This document shows positions 17,544-25,326 of a DNA stretch of 64,000 nt, piece by piece (within the stretch, counting starts at the first letter, position 1; each line of letters begins with the position of its first letter). The position numbers and the translations under genes are program-made. This DNA comes from an uncultured Subdoligranulum sp. Its GTDB lineage: Bacteria > Bacillota > Clostridia > Oscillospirales > Ruminococcaceae. The DNA is taken from assembly GCF_963931595.1 (NCBI RefSeq), contig NZ_OZ007030.1:1108481-1172480 (forward strand), given 5' to 3'. The notes beneath the pieces are model-generated. The model did no database searches, was not told where the DNA came from, and worked only from the letters and a program-made list of their open reading frames with translations.

Positions 17544-18572
17544 TTACAGGATCAGCATGGCGTCGCCGAAGCTGAAAAAGCGATATTTCTGTTCGACGGC
17601 CACCTTATAAGCTGCCATGGTCTTCTCATAGCCGTAAAAAGCCGAGATCAGCATGATCAGGGTGCTTTCCGGTAGGTGGAAGTTGGTAATCATGCCGTCG
17701 ATGGCATGCAGGTCGATTCCGGGATAAATGAAAATATCAGTGTTGCCACTGCAGGGAACGATTTTCCCGTATTTGGCCCAGACGGCTTCCAGCGTGCGGC
17801 AGCTGGTAGTGCCCACAGCGATAACGCGATGGCCCGCAGCGCGGGTGGCATTGATGGCATTGGCCGTCTCCTCGCTGACAGAGTACCACTCACTGTGCAT
17901 CTGATGGTCTTCGATTTCATCCTCGTTGACCGGACGGAAGGTGCCCAGACCGACGTGCAGCGTTACTTCCGCAATGTTGACGCCATGGGCACGTACAGTA
18001 TCCAGCAGCTCCGGCGTGAAATGCAGACCGGCTGTGGGGGCAGCGGCACTGCCCAGCTCCTTGGCGTACACCGTCTGGTACTGGCTTTGGTCTTCCAGCT
18101 GCTTGGTGATGTAGGGCGGCAGAGGCATTTTGCCGAATTCGTCCAGCTTTTCGTACAGCGTTTCGGTGTCGTAGGTGAACGTCACGAATTTGTTGCCGTC
18201 CGGCATTGTCTCATCCACCACGGCGGTCAGAGAACCATCGCCAAAGGTGACATGGGTACCTTTCTGCATGCGCTTGCCGGGCCGGGCCAGGCATTCCCAG
18301 GTGTCCCCTTTCACCTGGCGGAGCAGCAAAAGCTCGCAGACGGCGCCAGTGGGAACCTTGGTGCCCAGAAGACGGGCGGGCAGTACCTTGGAGTTGTTCA
18401 CGACCAGCAGATCGCCTTTGTCCAGATACTTGGGCAGATCGTGGAAAATGGCATGTTCAATTGTATCGTTCTTGCGGTTCAGAACCATCAGACGGGCAGC
18501 GTCGCGGGGATTGGCCGGCTCCTGGGCAATCAGCTCTTTGGGCAGGTCATACCAAAAATCTTTTTTCAGCAT
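17544..18572 (-). CDS. queA: S-adenosylmethionine:tRNA ribosyltransferase-isomerase
   Basis: Transfers the ribosyl moiety of S-adenosylmethionine to the modified base in tRNA to form epoxyqueuosine. The 342-residue product has the N-terminal FWYDLPKELIAQEPANPRD signature, the central AAPTAGLHFTPELL motif, and the C-terminal GTTSCRTLE and TNFHLPESTLIMLISAF segments. AGGAAG lies upstream of ATG 18572. It heads the queA-tgt pair. The strong promoter at 18593-18621 points away from it, toward asd, and its own leftward promoter is not obvious. Confidence 0.96.
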   Translation of the reverse strand: MLKKDFWYDLPKELIAQEPANPRDAARLMVLNRKNDTIEHAIFHDLPKYLDKGDLLVVNNSKVLPARLLGTKVPTGAVCELLLLRQVKGDTWECLARPGKRMQKGTHVTFGDGSLTAVVDETMPDGNKFVTFTYDTETLYEKLDEFGKMPLPPYITKQLEDQSQYQTVYAKELGSAAAPTAGLHFTPELLDTVRAHGVNIAEVTLHVGLGTFRPVNEDEIEDHQMHSEWYSVSEETANAINATRAAGHRVIAVGTTSCRTLEAVWAKYGKIVPCSGNTDIFIYPGIDLHAIDGMITNFHLPESTLIMLISAFYGYEKTMAAYKVAVEQKYRFFSFGDAMLIL

Positions 18573-18592
18573 TGGTTTTCTTCCTTTTTACG

Positions 18593-18621
18593 TTGACAAT
18601 CAAGAGGGAGCATACTATAAT
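18593..18621 (+). promoter_or_regulatory. Consensus promoter of the lysine operon
   Basis: Perfect TTGACA (18593-18598) and TATAAT (18616-18621) are separated by 17 bases and lie directly before the lysine riboswitch. Confidence 0.92.
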
Positions 18622-18628
18622 AAACAAA

Positions 18629-18850
18629 AACACAGAGGCGCGAAGTTCATCAGTACCCTGTTCCGCAAGCTCCGCCAGAGCATGGAACGGCGAAAGGGTT
18701 CTTCGCCGAAGGCGGTACGCGGCACGTATCGACCTGGGCTCGTTTCCGAACAGGAGCGGGACTGTCACATCCATCGGATGTGTTGCGCTGTGTATATGCA
18801 ATATGATATTATATTGCATTTTGTGCCGGTTTTCAAGCCGGTTTTTTTGT
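18629..18850 (+). promoter_or_regulatory. Lysine riboswitch (L box) with terminator
   Basis: The aptamer spans about 18629-18794. Its ends pair (ACACAG with CTGTGT), and the conserved blocks AGAGGCGCG, ATCAGTA, GAAAGGG, TTCGCCGAAGG, CTGGGCT and GACTGTCAC appear in the usual order. Downstream is an AT-rich stem (ATGCAATAT/ATATTGCAT, 18796-18819), a plausible antiterminator. A CCGG-rich terminator hairpin with a T-run follows at about 18824-18848. Lysine binding would favour termination and shut off asd-dapA-dapB, the lysine branch genes that follow. Element class is secure; switch pairing is inferred. Confidence 0.94.
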
Positions 18851-18932
18851 TATCTGTGCAAATTATTCACGATGGTGAATGTTGCTGCATAGAAATAGGA
18901 TGGGTATACGCGAAAGGAAGGTCCTGGTTACT

Positions 18933-20009
18933 ATGAAACAGTACAATGTGGGCGTCATCGGCGCCACCGGCATGGTCGGTCAGCGGTTTGTGACGCTGCT
19001 GGAAAATCACCCCTGGTTCCATCTGAAAGCGGTTGCGGCCAGCGCGCGCAGTGCCGGCAAAACCTACGAGGAGGCGGTGGGCGGCCGCTGGCTGATGCAG
19101 ACGCCGATGCCGGAAAATGCCAAGAAGCTGGTGGTCCTGGATGCTTCCCATGTGGAGGAAGTGGCTTCTCAGGTGGATTTCGTATTCTGCGCGGTCAACA
19201 TGAAAAAAGAGGAGATTAAAGCGCTGGAGGAAGCCTACGCAAAGGCGGAGTGCCCGGTGGTTTCCAACAACAGCGCTCATCGCTTCACCCCGGATGTCCC
19301 GATGGTGGTGCCCGAGATTAACGCGGAGCACATTGAGATCATTCCGGCACAGCGCAAGCGTCTGGGCACCAAGCGCGGCTTTATCGCGGTCAAGTCCAAC
19401 TGCAGCCTGCAGAGCTACGTCCCTGCACTGCATCCGCTGCGCGGCTACGGCATCACCGACGTGCTGGTCTGCACCTACCAGGCGATCTCCGGTGCCGGCA
19501 AGACGTTTGAAACCTTCCCCGACATTCTGGACAATGTGATCCCCTACATCGGCGGCGAGGAAGAGAAGAGCGAACAGGAACCCCTGAAGCTGTGGGGCAA
19601 GATCGAGGGAGACCGTATTGTCTCCGCAGACTCTCCCCGCTTTACGGCTCAGTGCCTGCGTGTGCCGGTGTCTGACGGCCACATGGGCGCCGTGTTTGTG
19701 CGGTTTGCCAACAAGCCCACCCAGGAAGAGATCCTGAAGGCCTGGAAGGAGTTCCACGGCCCGGCACAGGACCTCCACCTTCCCAGTGCACCCAAACAGT
19801 TCCTGCATTATTTTGAGGAAAACGATCGTCCCCAGCCCAAGCTGGACCGCATGCTGGAAAACGGCATGGCCATCAGCATCGGTCGTCTGCGCCCGGACAA
19901 TCAGTACGATTACAAGTTTGTCTGCCTTTCCCACAATACGCTGCGCGGCGCGGCCGGCGGCGGCGTGCTGCTGGCCGAACTGCTGGCGGCGAAGGGCTAC
20001 TTTGATTGA
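18933..20009 (+). CDS. asd: Aspartate-semialdehyde dehydrogenase
   Basis: NADPH-dependent reduction of aspartyl phosphate to the semialdehyde, the shared step to lysine, threonine and methionine. An N-terminal nucleotide-binding motif is present (VGVIGATGMVGQRF). The catalytic cysteine is in KSNCSLQSYVPAL, and a substrate-binding segment follows (SGAGKTFETF). This is the form also common in archaea and fungi rather than the enteric type. The 358-residue product starts at ATG 18933 with GGAAGG about 12 bases upstream; the frame opens earlier at 18879 without a good ribosome site. It is first in the riboswitch-controlled operon, 15 bases before dapA. Confidence 0.95.
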   Translation: MKQYNVGVIGATGMVGQRFVTLLENHPWFHLKAVAASARSAGKTYEEAVGGRWLMQTPMPENAKKLVVLDASHVEEVASQVDFVFCAVNMKKEEIKALEEAYAKAECPVVSNNSAHRFTPDVPMVVPEINAEHIEIIPAQRKRLGTKRGFIAVKSNCSLQSYVPALHPLRGYGITDVLVCTYQAISGAGKTFETFPDILDNVIPYIGGEEEKSEQEPLKLWGKIEGDRIVSADSPRFTAQCLRVPVSDGHMGAVFVRFANKPTQEEILKAWKEFHGPAQDLHLPSAPKQFLHYFEENDRPQPKLDRMLENGMAISIGRLRPDNQYDYKFVCLSHNTLRGAAGGGVLLAELLAAKGYFD

Positions 20010-20024
20010 TAAGGAGCGAATTCC

Positions 20025-20915
20025 ATGAAAAAGCCCGTTTTTACCGGGGCCGCCGTGGCCATCATTACGCCCATGCATGCCGACGGCAGCGTAAACTATG
20101 AAGAACTGGGCCAGGTGATCGAAGATCAGATCGCCCACCACACCGATGCCATCGTGATTTGCGGTACCACCGGTGAATCTCCGGCTCTGGATCACGAAGA
20201 GCACACCGAGTGTATCCGTTATACCGTCAAAAAGGTGGCGGGGCGTGTCCCCGTCATTGCCGGCACGGGCTCCAACGATACCCGGTATGCCATTCAGCTC
20301 TCCCAACAGGCTGAAAAGGATGGTGCGGATGCGCTGCTGCTGGTTACGCCGTATTACAACAAGACCAGCCAGGCAGGTCTTCTGGCCCATTATACGGCCA
20401 TCGCCCAGGCGGTGGATCTGCCCTGCATTCTGTATAATGTCCCCAGCCGCACCGGTTGCAATCTGCTGCCTTCCACGCTGGCGGAACTGGCCAAACTGCC
20501 CAACATCAATGCTGTGAAAGAGGCAAGCGGCAACATTTCCCAGGTGGCCGAAGTGGCGGAGCTGTGCGGGGAAAACCTCAACATCTATTCCGGCAACGAT
20601 GACCAGATTGTCCCGCTGCTGGCACTCGGCGGCAAGGGCGTTATCAGTGTGTTGTCCAATGTGGCACCGCAGTATACCCACGATCTGTGCGCCAAATGGC
20701 TGGCCGGGGATACGGCTGGCAGTCTGGCCATGCAGCTCAAGGCTTTGCCGCTGTGCAAAGCGCTTTTCGCCGATGTGAACCCGATCCCCGTCAAGTGGGC
20801 CATGAACCGTCTTGGCTGGCAGGCAGGCCCCTGCCGCCTGCCGCTGGTGGAGCCCTCGGCCGCTGTGCAGGAACGTCTGGAAACGGCTATGCGGGACTTC
20901 GGATTGCTGAAATAA
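20025..20915 (+). CDS. dapA: 4-hydroxy-tetrahydrodipicolinate synthase
   Basis: Condenses pyruvate with aspartate semialdehyde, the first committed step to lysine and diaminopimelate. The 296-residue TIM-barrel protein shows the family motifs GTTGESPAL (residues about 46-54), VTPYYNKTSQAGL, the tyrosine region CILYNVPSRTG, and the Schiff-base lysine in AVKEASGN. AAGGAG lies 8 bases before ATG 20025. It is downstream of asd in the lysine-riboswitch operon and is followed by a hairpin before dapB. Confidence 0.97.
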   Translation: MKKPVFTGAAVAIITPMHADGSVNYEELGQVIEDQIAHHTDAIVICGTTGESPALDHEEHTECIRYTVKKVAGRVPVIAGTGSNDTRYAIQLSQQAEKDGADALLLVTPYYNKTSQAGLLAHYTAIAQAVDLPCILYNVPSRTGCNLLPSTLAELAKLPNINAVKEASGNISQVAEVAELCGENLNIYSGNDDQIVPLLALGGKGVISVLSNVAPQYTHDLCAKWLAGDTAGSLAMQLKALPLCKALFADVNPIPVKWAMNRLGWQAGPCRLPLVEPSAAVQERLETAMRDFGLLK

Positions 20916-20918
20916 TGG

Positions 20919-20956
20919 CAGCCGGTCCGCAGCAGAACCTGCGGGCCGGTTTTGTT
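20919..20956 (+). terminator. Hairpin terminator between dapA and dapB
   Basis: GCCGGTCCGCAG (20921-20932) pairs with CTGCGGGCCGGT (20939-20950), followed by TTTTGTTT. It has terminator form although dapB continues the pathway only 22 bases later, so it probably acts as an attenuator. Confidence 0.78.
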
Positions 20957-20977
20957 TGGAAGAAAGGATGAGAATCT

Positions 20978-21745
20978 ATGACGGACATTGTAATCCAGGG
21001 CATTTACGGCCGCATGGGCAGGACGCTGGTCGAAAAAATTGCCGCCCGTACAGATTGCCGTGTGGTGGCGGGTATTGACCGCCAAGCCGGCATGGTGGGT
21101 GATATTCCTGTATATACCGACTTTTCCCAACTGCCCTGCCAGGGCGTGATCATTGATTTCTCCTCGCCTGCCGGTGCTGTTGCTGCAGCGCAATATGGTG
21201 CCGCCCACTCTGTGCCCTGTGTCATTTGTTCCACGGGCCTTTCCAAGGAGGATGAGGCGGCCCTGGAAGCAGCCAGCGCCAGGACGCCCATTTTCCGCAG
21301 TGCCAATATGTCGTTGGGCGTCAACGTGCTGATTGAACTGGCGCGCCAGGCAACGCAGGTACTGGGCGGAGAGTTTGACATCGAAATCGTGGAGAAGCAC
21401 CACCACAACAAGCTGGACGCTCCCAGCGGGACCGCCTTGATGATTGCGGATGCCATCAATGCTGAAGCGGGCGGAAAATACGAGTATGTGTTTGACCGTT
21501 CGCAGGTGCGCAGGAAACGGGATGCCAAAGAACTGGGCATCAGTTCGGTCCGTGGCGGCGGCATCGTGGGTGAGCATGAAGTTCTTTTCTGCGGCCCGGA
21601 CGAGGTGCTGACGCTGCAGCACAGTGCGGGAAGCCGGGGCGTGTTTGCCGATGGCGCCATCCAGGCGGCGCTGTATCTGGCGGGCCGGAAACCCGGGTAT
21701 TATACCATGACGGATCTTTTGCGCGGTAAACTGCCATGCGTTTGA
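20978..21745 (+). CDS. dapB: 4-hydroxy-tetrahydrodipicolinate reductase
   Basis: Reduces the DapA product with NAD(P)H. An N-terminal dinucleotide site is present (IVIQGIYGRMGRTL), and the family catalytic region is EIVEKHHHNKLDAPSGTAL. The downstream SVRGGGIVGEHEV segment is also typical. The 255-residue length is normal. GAAAGGATGAG precedes ATG 20978. Its 3' end overlaps the CapA-like gene by 10 bases, so the latter is probably co-transcribed with the lysine genes. Confidence 0.96.
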   Translation: MTDIVIQGIYGRMGRTLVEKIAARTDCRVVAGIDRQAGMVGDIPVYTDFSQLPCQGVIIDFSSPAGAVAAAQYGAAHSVPCVICSTGLSKEDEAALEAASARTPIFRSANMSLGVNVLIELARQATQVLGGEFDIEIVEKHHHNKLDAPSGTALMIADAINAEAGGKYEYVFDRSQVRRKRDAKELGISSVRGGGIVGEHEVLFCGPDEVLTLQHSAGSRGVFADGAIQAALYLAGRKPGYYTMTDLLRGKLPCV

Positions 21746-22974
21746 GAAGCAATGAAATCGCTGCCTGTGTCGTCATTGCGTTGGGCGTGGGCGCCGTCCT
21801 GCTGGGTTCCCTGTTTCAGCAGCCGCTGCAATCCACGGTAACGGCTTTTGCGGCCACGGTACTGCCGGCTCCGACAGCGAGCCCGGCACCTACTCCCGAG
21901 CCGACGCCTGAACCCACCCCGGAGCCAACGCCCACTGTGGAGACGGTGCGCTTTTCCGCCACAGGCGACGATCTGATTCACGACGGCATTTTTCTGCAGG
22001 CCAAAGCGCGCGGGCAGGATGGCCATTATGATTTCAGCGAAGCCTATGAGCCGATGCGGGATTTCTATACCCAGTTTGATGTGAACTGGCTCAACCAGGA
22101 AACGCTGGTCAATGATGCTTTTGAGCCGAGCGGCTATCCCCTGTTCTCCACGCCGGGTGATATTACCGATGCGCTGTATGATATCGGGTTCCGCGTATTC
22201 AGCATGTCCAACAACCACAGCTATGACAAGGGCGCTGAAGGGATTGCGGCTTCGCTGGAGCATTGGGCATCCCTGCCCGATGATGTGGCCTATATGGGCT
22301 TTTATAATCTGGACACGTACGACGACTATGTGTACCAGACCGTCAATGGCATCACGTTCGGGTATCTCTCCTACACGGAGTACACCAATGGACTGCCCAC
22401 CCCCAGTGAATCCAACTACGGGGTCGTCTATCTGGATGACCGGGAAACGATCGCTAAGCAGATCGCGGACATGCGTCCCAAGTGTGATGTGCTGGTGGTA
22501 AGCTGCCACTGGGGTGTCGAAGGCAGCCACGAAATGACGGACTTTCAGACAGAAACGGCCCAGTGGCTCGCAGACCAGGGCGTAGACCTGATTATTGGCA
22601 CCCACCCGCATGTGACCCAGAATGCCCAGTGGCTGACGGGAGCCAATGGAAACCAGACCTTTGTGGCATACAGTCTGGGAAACTTTATCAATGCGCAGTC
22701 CCAGCCGGATAACATGGTCGGTGCAATCCTCGATATTACATTCCAGAAAACTACCCAGCCGGATGGTTCCGTCAGTATCGAGATGCTGAATCCGAAACTG
22801 CACGGCGTGGTCACTCAGTATGAGGACGGATATCAGAATATCCGCGTTTATCCCTACAGCGATTATACCGATGAACTGGGAGCGTCCCATGGCTTGTTTA
22901 CACTGACCCGGGCGCAGATCGAAGAAACGCTGCGCAGTTCCATTGATGAACAGTTCCTTGCTTTGGACGAATAA
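21736..22974 (+). CDS. CapA-like surface metallophosphoesterase-family protein
   Basis: A 412-residue exported protein. A single hydrophobic helix near residues 10-35 acts as signal anchor. It is followed by a proline-rich spacer of repeated PTPEP units (about residues 50-75) and then a CapA/PgsA-like domain beginning with SATGDDLIHDGIF. Family-typical histidine and asparagine motifs are present (NWLNQETLV, SMSNNHSYDKG, VVSCHWGVEGS, IIGTHPHVTQN). CapA relatives act in poly-gamma-glutamate capsule formation, but no capB/capC genes are here, so the substrate is unknown. It overlaps dapB and is followed by an ACT-domain gene, placing it within the lysine operon. Confidence 0.85.
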   Translation: MRLRSNEIAACVVIALGVGAVLLGSLFQQPLQSTVTAFAATVLPAPTASPAPTPEPTPEPTPEPTPTVETVRFSATGDDLIHDGIFLQAKARGQDGHYDFSEAYEPMRDFYTQFDVNWLNQETLVNDAFEPSGYPLFSTPGDITDALYDIGFRVFSMSNNHSYDKGAEGIAASLEHWASLPDDVAYMGFYNLDTYDDYVYQTVNGITFGYLSYTEYTNGLPTPSESNYGVVYLDDRETIAKQIADMRPKCDVLVVSCHWGVEGSHEMTDFQTETAQWLADQGVDLIIGTHPHVTQNAQWLTGANGNQTFVAYSLGNFINAQSQPDNMVGAILDITFQKTTQPDGSVSIEMLNPKLHGVVTQYEDGYQNIRVYPYSDYTDELGASHGLFTLTRAQIEETLRSSIDEQFLALDE

Positions 22975-22998
22975 AGAAAAGAAAGGGTGTATCTAGTT

Positions 22999-23457
22999 AT
23001 GTATGGCGTCAGCAAGATCAGCAGTGAGCAGAATATCCTGCTCACAACTTTCCCGGGCGCGCAGTACAGCGCACAAAGCCTTGCAGAGCATTTGGATGTC
23101 TTTGCAAAAGCCGGTATTGTGGTGGATATGATCTGTCAGAGTGCACCGCGCGGTACGGCGGTGGATTTCAGCTTCACCACCAGCTACGATAACTTTGCAG
23201 CGGTGATGAAGGCATTGCCCGCTGCCGCCAAACAGCACCCGCCGCTGGTATCGGGCGGTTACAGCAAGATCAATCTGTTTGGAGAGGAAATGGTCACCAG
23301 CTGCGGTGTGGCGGCCCGTGCACTTTCGGCACTGGCCGGCGCCGGAATTGAGATTGTTCTGATCACCACCAGCGATCTGGACATCTCGCTGCTGATCCGT
23401 CAGCAGGACGAGGATGCCGCCCTGGAAGCACTGCGCAAAGCATTCGAAATATCCTGA
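22999..23457 (+). CDS. Stand-alone aspartokinase-type ACT-domain protein
   Basis: A 152-residue protein made of two ACT domains arranged as in the regulatory half of aspartokinase. The first part (GIVVDMICQSAPRGTAVDFSF) and the second (KINLFGEEMVTSCGVAARAL followed by EIVLITTSDLDISLLI) match the lysine/threonine-binding halves of LysC. No amino-kinase domain precedes it. ATG 22999 has AAAGGG 11 bases upstream; a GTG at 22987 in the same frame is the alternative. It lies in line with asd-dapA-dapB under lysine riboswitch control. A role as a separate regulatory subunit of aspartokinase is inferred. Confidence 0.82.
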   Translation: MYGVSKISSEQNILLTTFPGAQYSAQSLAEHLDVFAKAGIVVDMICQSAPRGTAVDFSFTTSYDNFAAVMKALPAAAKQHPPLVSGGYSKINLFGEEMVTSCGVAARALSALAGAGIEIVLITTSDLDISLLIRQQDEDAALEALRKAFEIS

Positions 23458-23460
23458 AAT

Positions 23461-23508
23461 ATGAAGAAGGTCCCTTTACCCGAGTGTGGTAAAGGGACCT
23501 TCTTGTTT
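23461..23508. terminator. Bidirectional terminator after the lysine operon
   Basis: A perfect 17-base stem (23464-23480 with 23488-23504) with a 7-base loop serves both the lysine operon and the convergent CPBP protease gene. Confidence 0.9.
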
Positions 23509-23520
23509 GGAAACTATGAA

Positions 23521-24522
23521 TCAGGCAACAGGCTTTTTCCGGAATGTTTTGCTGGCAAGAAACGGTAGAAAAACGATGCTGTACAACACGGCGGTAAGAG
23601 CAATCCCGGACCAGGAATACACCTGGTTGCTGATCTCAGCGGATCCGTACCACACAAGGATCATATTGTTGTTGAGGTAATGGAGAAGGACGGGAACCCA
23701 GATATTGCGGTCGCAGAGTTCATAGGCAAAGGTAAAGAAAATGCCCGCCGTAATGCATGTGACAATTTGTATAATAAGGCTTTGCAGAGAGGTCTGGGGA
23801 CTATAGAAAAAGAGGTTCAGGGGCAGATGCCACAATCCCCACAGAACGCCCAGCAGCAGTACACCGCGCCTTTTGCCAAAGCGTTCCTGGAGCACAGGCG
23901 TCAGATAGTACCGCCAGCCGTATTCTTCCCCCAGGAACGGCAAGAAGGACAGGAAAAAGTTTGGGATCAGGAGAAGAGCGTACATCCAGGGAACAAAGCT
24001 TGCCCAGTAAGCAAGATAGTCATTCCAGGCTGTGGCACCTTCCAGAGCCACGGCAACAAAGACAATGACGGTTTTGAGCAACAGAAACAAAGCACAGACG
24101 CCCAGGGCAAACCGGCCCTTTCCGCGCCACCGCAGTCCGTAGGCGGCGCGCCTCTCTTTTTTGTCGGACAGAAGAAGAATCCAGGCCAGAAGGGCGCCTC
24201 CCACCATGACAATATTGATGAAGAGAAGCCACAGTGTATCGGAAGGATACAAAACCGACAAAAGGCTCGCTCCCACACAGAGAACGGTGGCCAAAAGATG
24301 CAGTACAAAGAAACGCACGGGCAGTTCCCGGCGCTTTGCCACAAGGTAAGCCACCATGACTCCCGCTGCGGGGTACATCATCTGGGCATTGGCAAAGCAG
24401 CTGGTGTTAAGGCCTGCACGCTGGGCGATGGCCAGCGGAATACCCATCAAATAGGGTACCCCAAAGGCGACGAGAAGAAAAACGGTCAGTTCTTTCTTAT
24501 TGGTCTGCGTCGGAACCTTCAT
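23521..24522 (-). CDS. CPBP-family intramembrane metalloprotease
   Basis: A 333-residue polytopic membrane protein with about eight hydrophobic segments. The CPBP/Abi protease motifs are intact: EEYGWR (EExxxR), HLPLN (HxxxN-type) and HYLNNN (HxxxN). The family includes CaaX-processing proteases and bacteriocin-immunity proteins; the substrate here is unknown. ATG 24522 is preferred because GAGGAGG lies 6 bases upstream. The start lies inside the upstream gene (26-base overlap), so the HTH regulator, the small membrane protein and this protease form a coupled operon. It converges on the lysine operon with a shared terminator. Confidence 0.87.
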   Translation of the reverse strand: MKVPTQTNKKELTVFLLVAFGVPYLMGIPLAIAQRAGLNTSCFANAQMMYPAAGVMVAYLVAKRRELPVRFFVLHLLATVLCVGASLLSVLYPSDTLWLLFINIVMVGGALLAWILLLSDKKERRAAYGLRWRGKGRFALGVCALFLLLKTVIVFVAVALEGATAWNDYLAYWASFVPWMYALLLIPNFFLSFLPFLGEEYGWRYYLTPVLQERFGKRRGVLLLGVLWGLWHLPLNLFFYSPQTSLQSLIIQIVTCITAGIFFTFAYELCDRNIWVPVLLHYLNNNMILVWYGSAEISNQVYSWSGIALTAVLYSIVFLPFLASKTFRKKPVA

Positions 24523-24970
24523 GGTCATCCTCCTCGGTGTGCTCAAGCTGTGCATGGCGTTTTTTGTATACGGCGGTAATGGCCTGCAAAACAGTCAGGC
24601 AGAGAATGAACGTAAATGCTCCCGCAAACAGTGCGCCCGGCCAGTAGCCGCGCTGTGCGAGGCTCAAAAGAAAAACGGCTGCGCCGGCAACAAGGGATCC
24701 CAAAAGGTTGGCACCAAGAGTCGCCCGGAAATGTCGATCCCAGATGCCGTTGCGCAGGCATTCCACCAATGAGTACAGGCAGGCGATCATAAATACGATC
24801 CATTCGCCGGCCAGTTCTTTGGCAGTGGCCCCCAAAATTCTCTGAACCAGCATGGCAATCAAAAGGCTCCACCACATAAGCCAGAAACTGCGGCTCTCCA
24901 CCTTGAGGAGCTTCTGCTCCTGCATTTCGTCCAGCAAGTTCTTTTTGGAAAAGATGTTCAGTTTCATCAT
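24497..24970 (-). CDS. Small membrane protein, DUF6773-like
   Basis: A 157-residue protein with a charged N-terminus (about 27 residues), four hydrophobic segments, and an acidic C-terminal tail ending in EEDDHEGSDADQ. It resembles proteins that I recall as DUF6773, typically found just downstream of a small HTH regulator in Firmicutes. No catalytic motif is visible. It starts right after the HTH gene and overlaps the CPBP protease gene, so the three are probably one operon. The function is unknown; a membrane stress or self-protection role would be a guess. Confidence 0.65.
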   Translation of the reverse strand: MMKLNIFSKKNLLDEMQEQKLLKVESRSFWLMWWSLLIAMLVQRILGATAKELAGEWIVFMIACLYSLVECLRNGIWDRHFRATLGANLLGSLVAGAAVFLLSLAQRGYWPGALFAGAFTFILCLTVLQAITAVYKKRHAQLEHTEEDDHEGSDADQ

Positions 24971-25168
24971 TCAGTCCTCCCAGAAAAGGTCGTTCAGGGT
25001 CTTACCCAGTGCTTTACAGATGCTCTTGCACAGATTGATGGTCGGGTTGTACTCCCCTTTTTCAATCGCGTTGATGGTCTGGCGGGAAACGCCTACCGCC
25101 TCGGCCAACGCTCCCTGCGTCATGTCTTTTTCAGCACGCGCTGCTTTGAGCTTCAGATTCTTTGCCAT
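24971..25168 (-). CDS. Small HTH (Xre-type) transcription regulator
   Basis: A 65-residue protein made almost entirely of one helix-turn-helix (KAARAEKDMTQGALAEAVGVSRQTINAIEKGEYNP), of the short Xre/YozG-like class. ATG 25168 has GGGAGG 6 bases upstream and matches the usual length; an upstream in-frame start at 25225 lies close to the promoter and is unlikely. It heads the operon with the DUF6773-like and CPBP genes and may regulate the strong promoter just upstream. No ligand domain is present. Confidence 0.85.
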   Translation of the reverse strand: MAKNLKLKAARAEKDMTQGALAEAVGVSRQTINAIEKGEYNPTINLCKSICKALGKTLNDLFWED

Positions 25169-25209
25169 TCGTGCCTCCCTGGTTTCAGATGTCGACATTC
25201 TGTACTTGC

Positions 25210-25238
25210 AGTATAACACGCACATTACAATATGTCAA
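25210..25238 (-). promoter_or_regulatory. Promoter for the HTH-CPBP operon
   Basis: On the minus strand TTGACA (25238-25233) and TATACT (25215-25210) are spaced by 17 bases. Short AT-rich repeats around TATTGTAA and TACAAAAT could hold an HTH operator. Confidence 0.8.
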
Positions 25239-25264
25239 ATATATCTTACAAAATGTCGCCGGCC

Positions 25265-25293
25265 TTGCGGCGATGAACTTGCTGTGCTATGAT
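25265..25293 (+). promoter_or_regulatory. Promoter for nadE
   Basis: TTGCGG (25265-25270) and TATGAT (25288-25293) are spaced by 17 bases, 34 bases before the nadE start. Confidence 0.6.
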
Positions 25294-25326
25294 ACCCTTA
25301 GAATTTGTAAAAAAGGAAGGTAAGCT

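Noticed and set aside
21880..21960. Proline-rich PTPEP repeats in the CapA-like gene as a DNA repeat or recombination site
   Set aside because: They are in-frame coding repeats forming a wall-spanning spacer, common in exported Firmicutes proteins.
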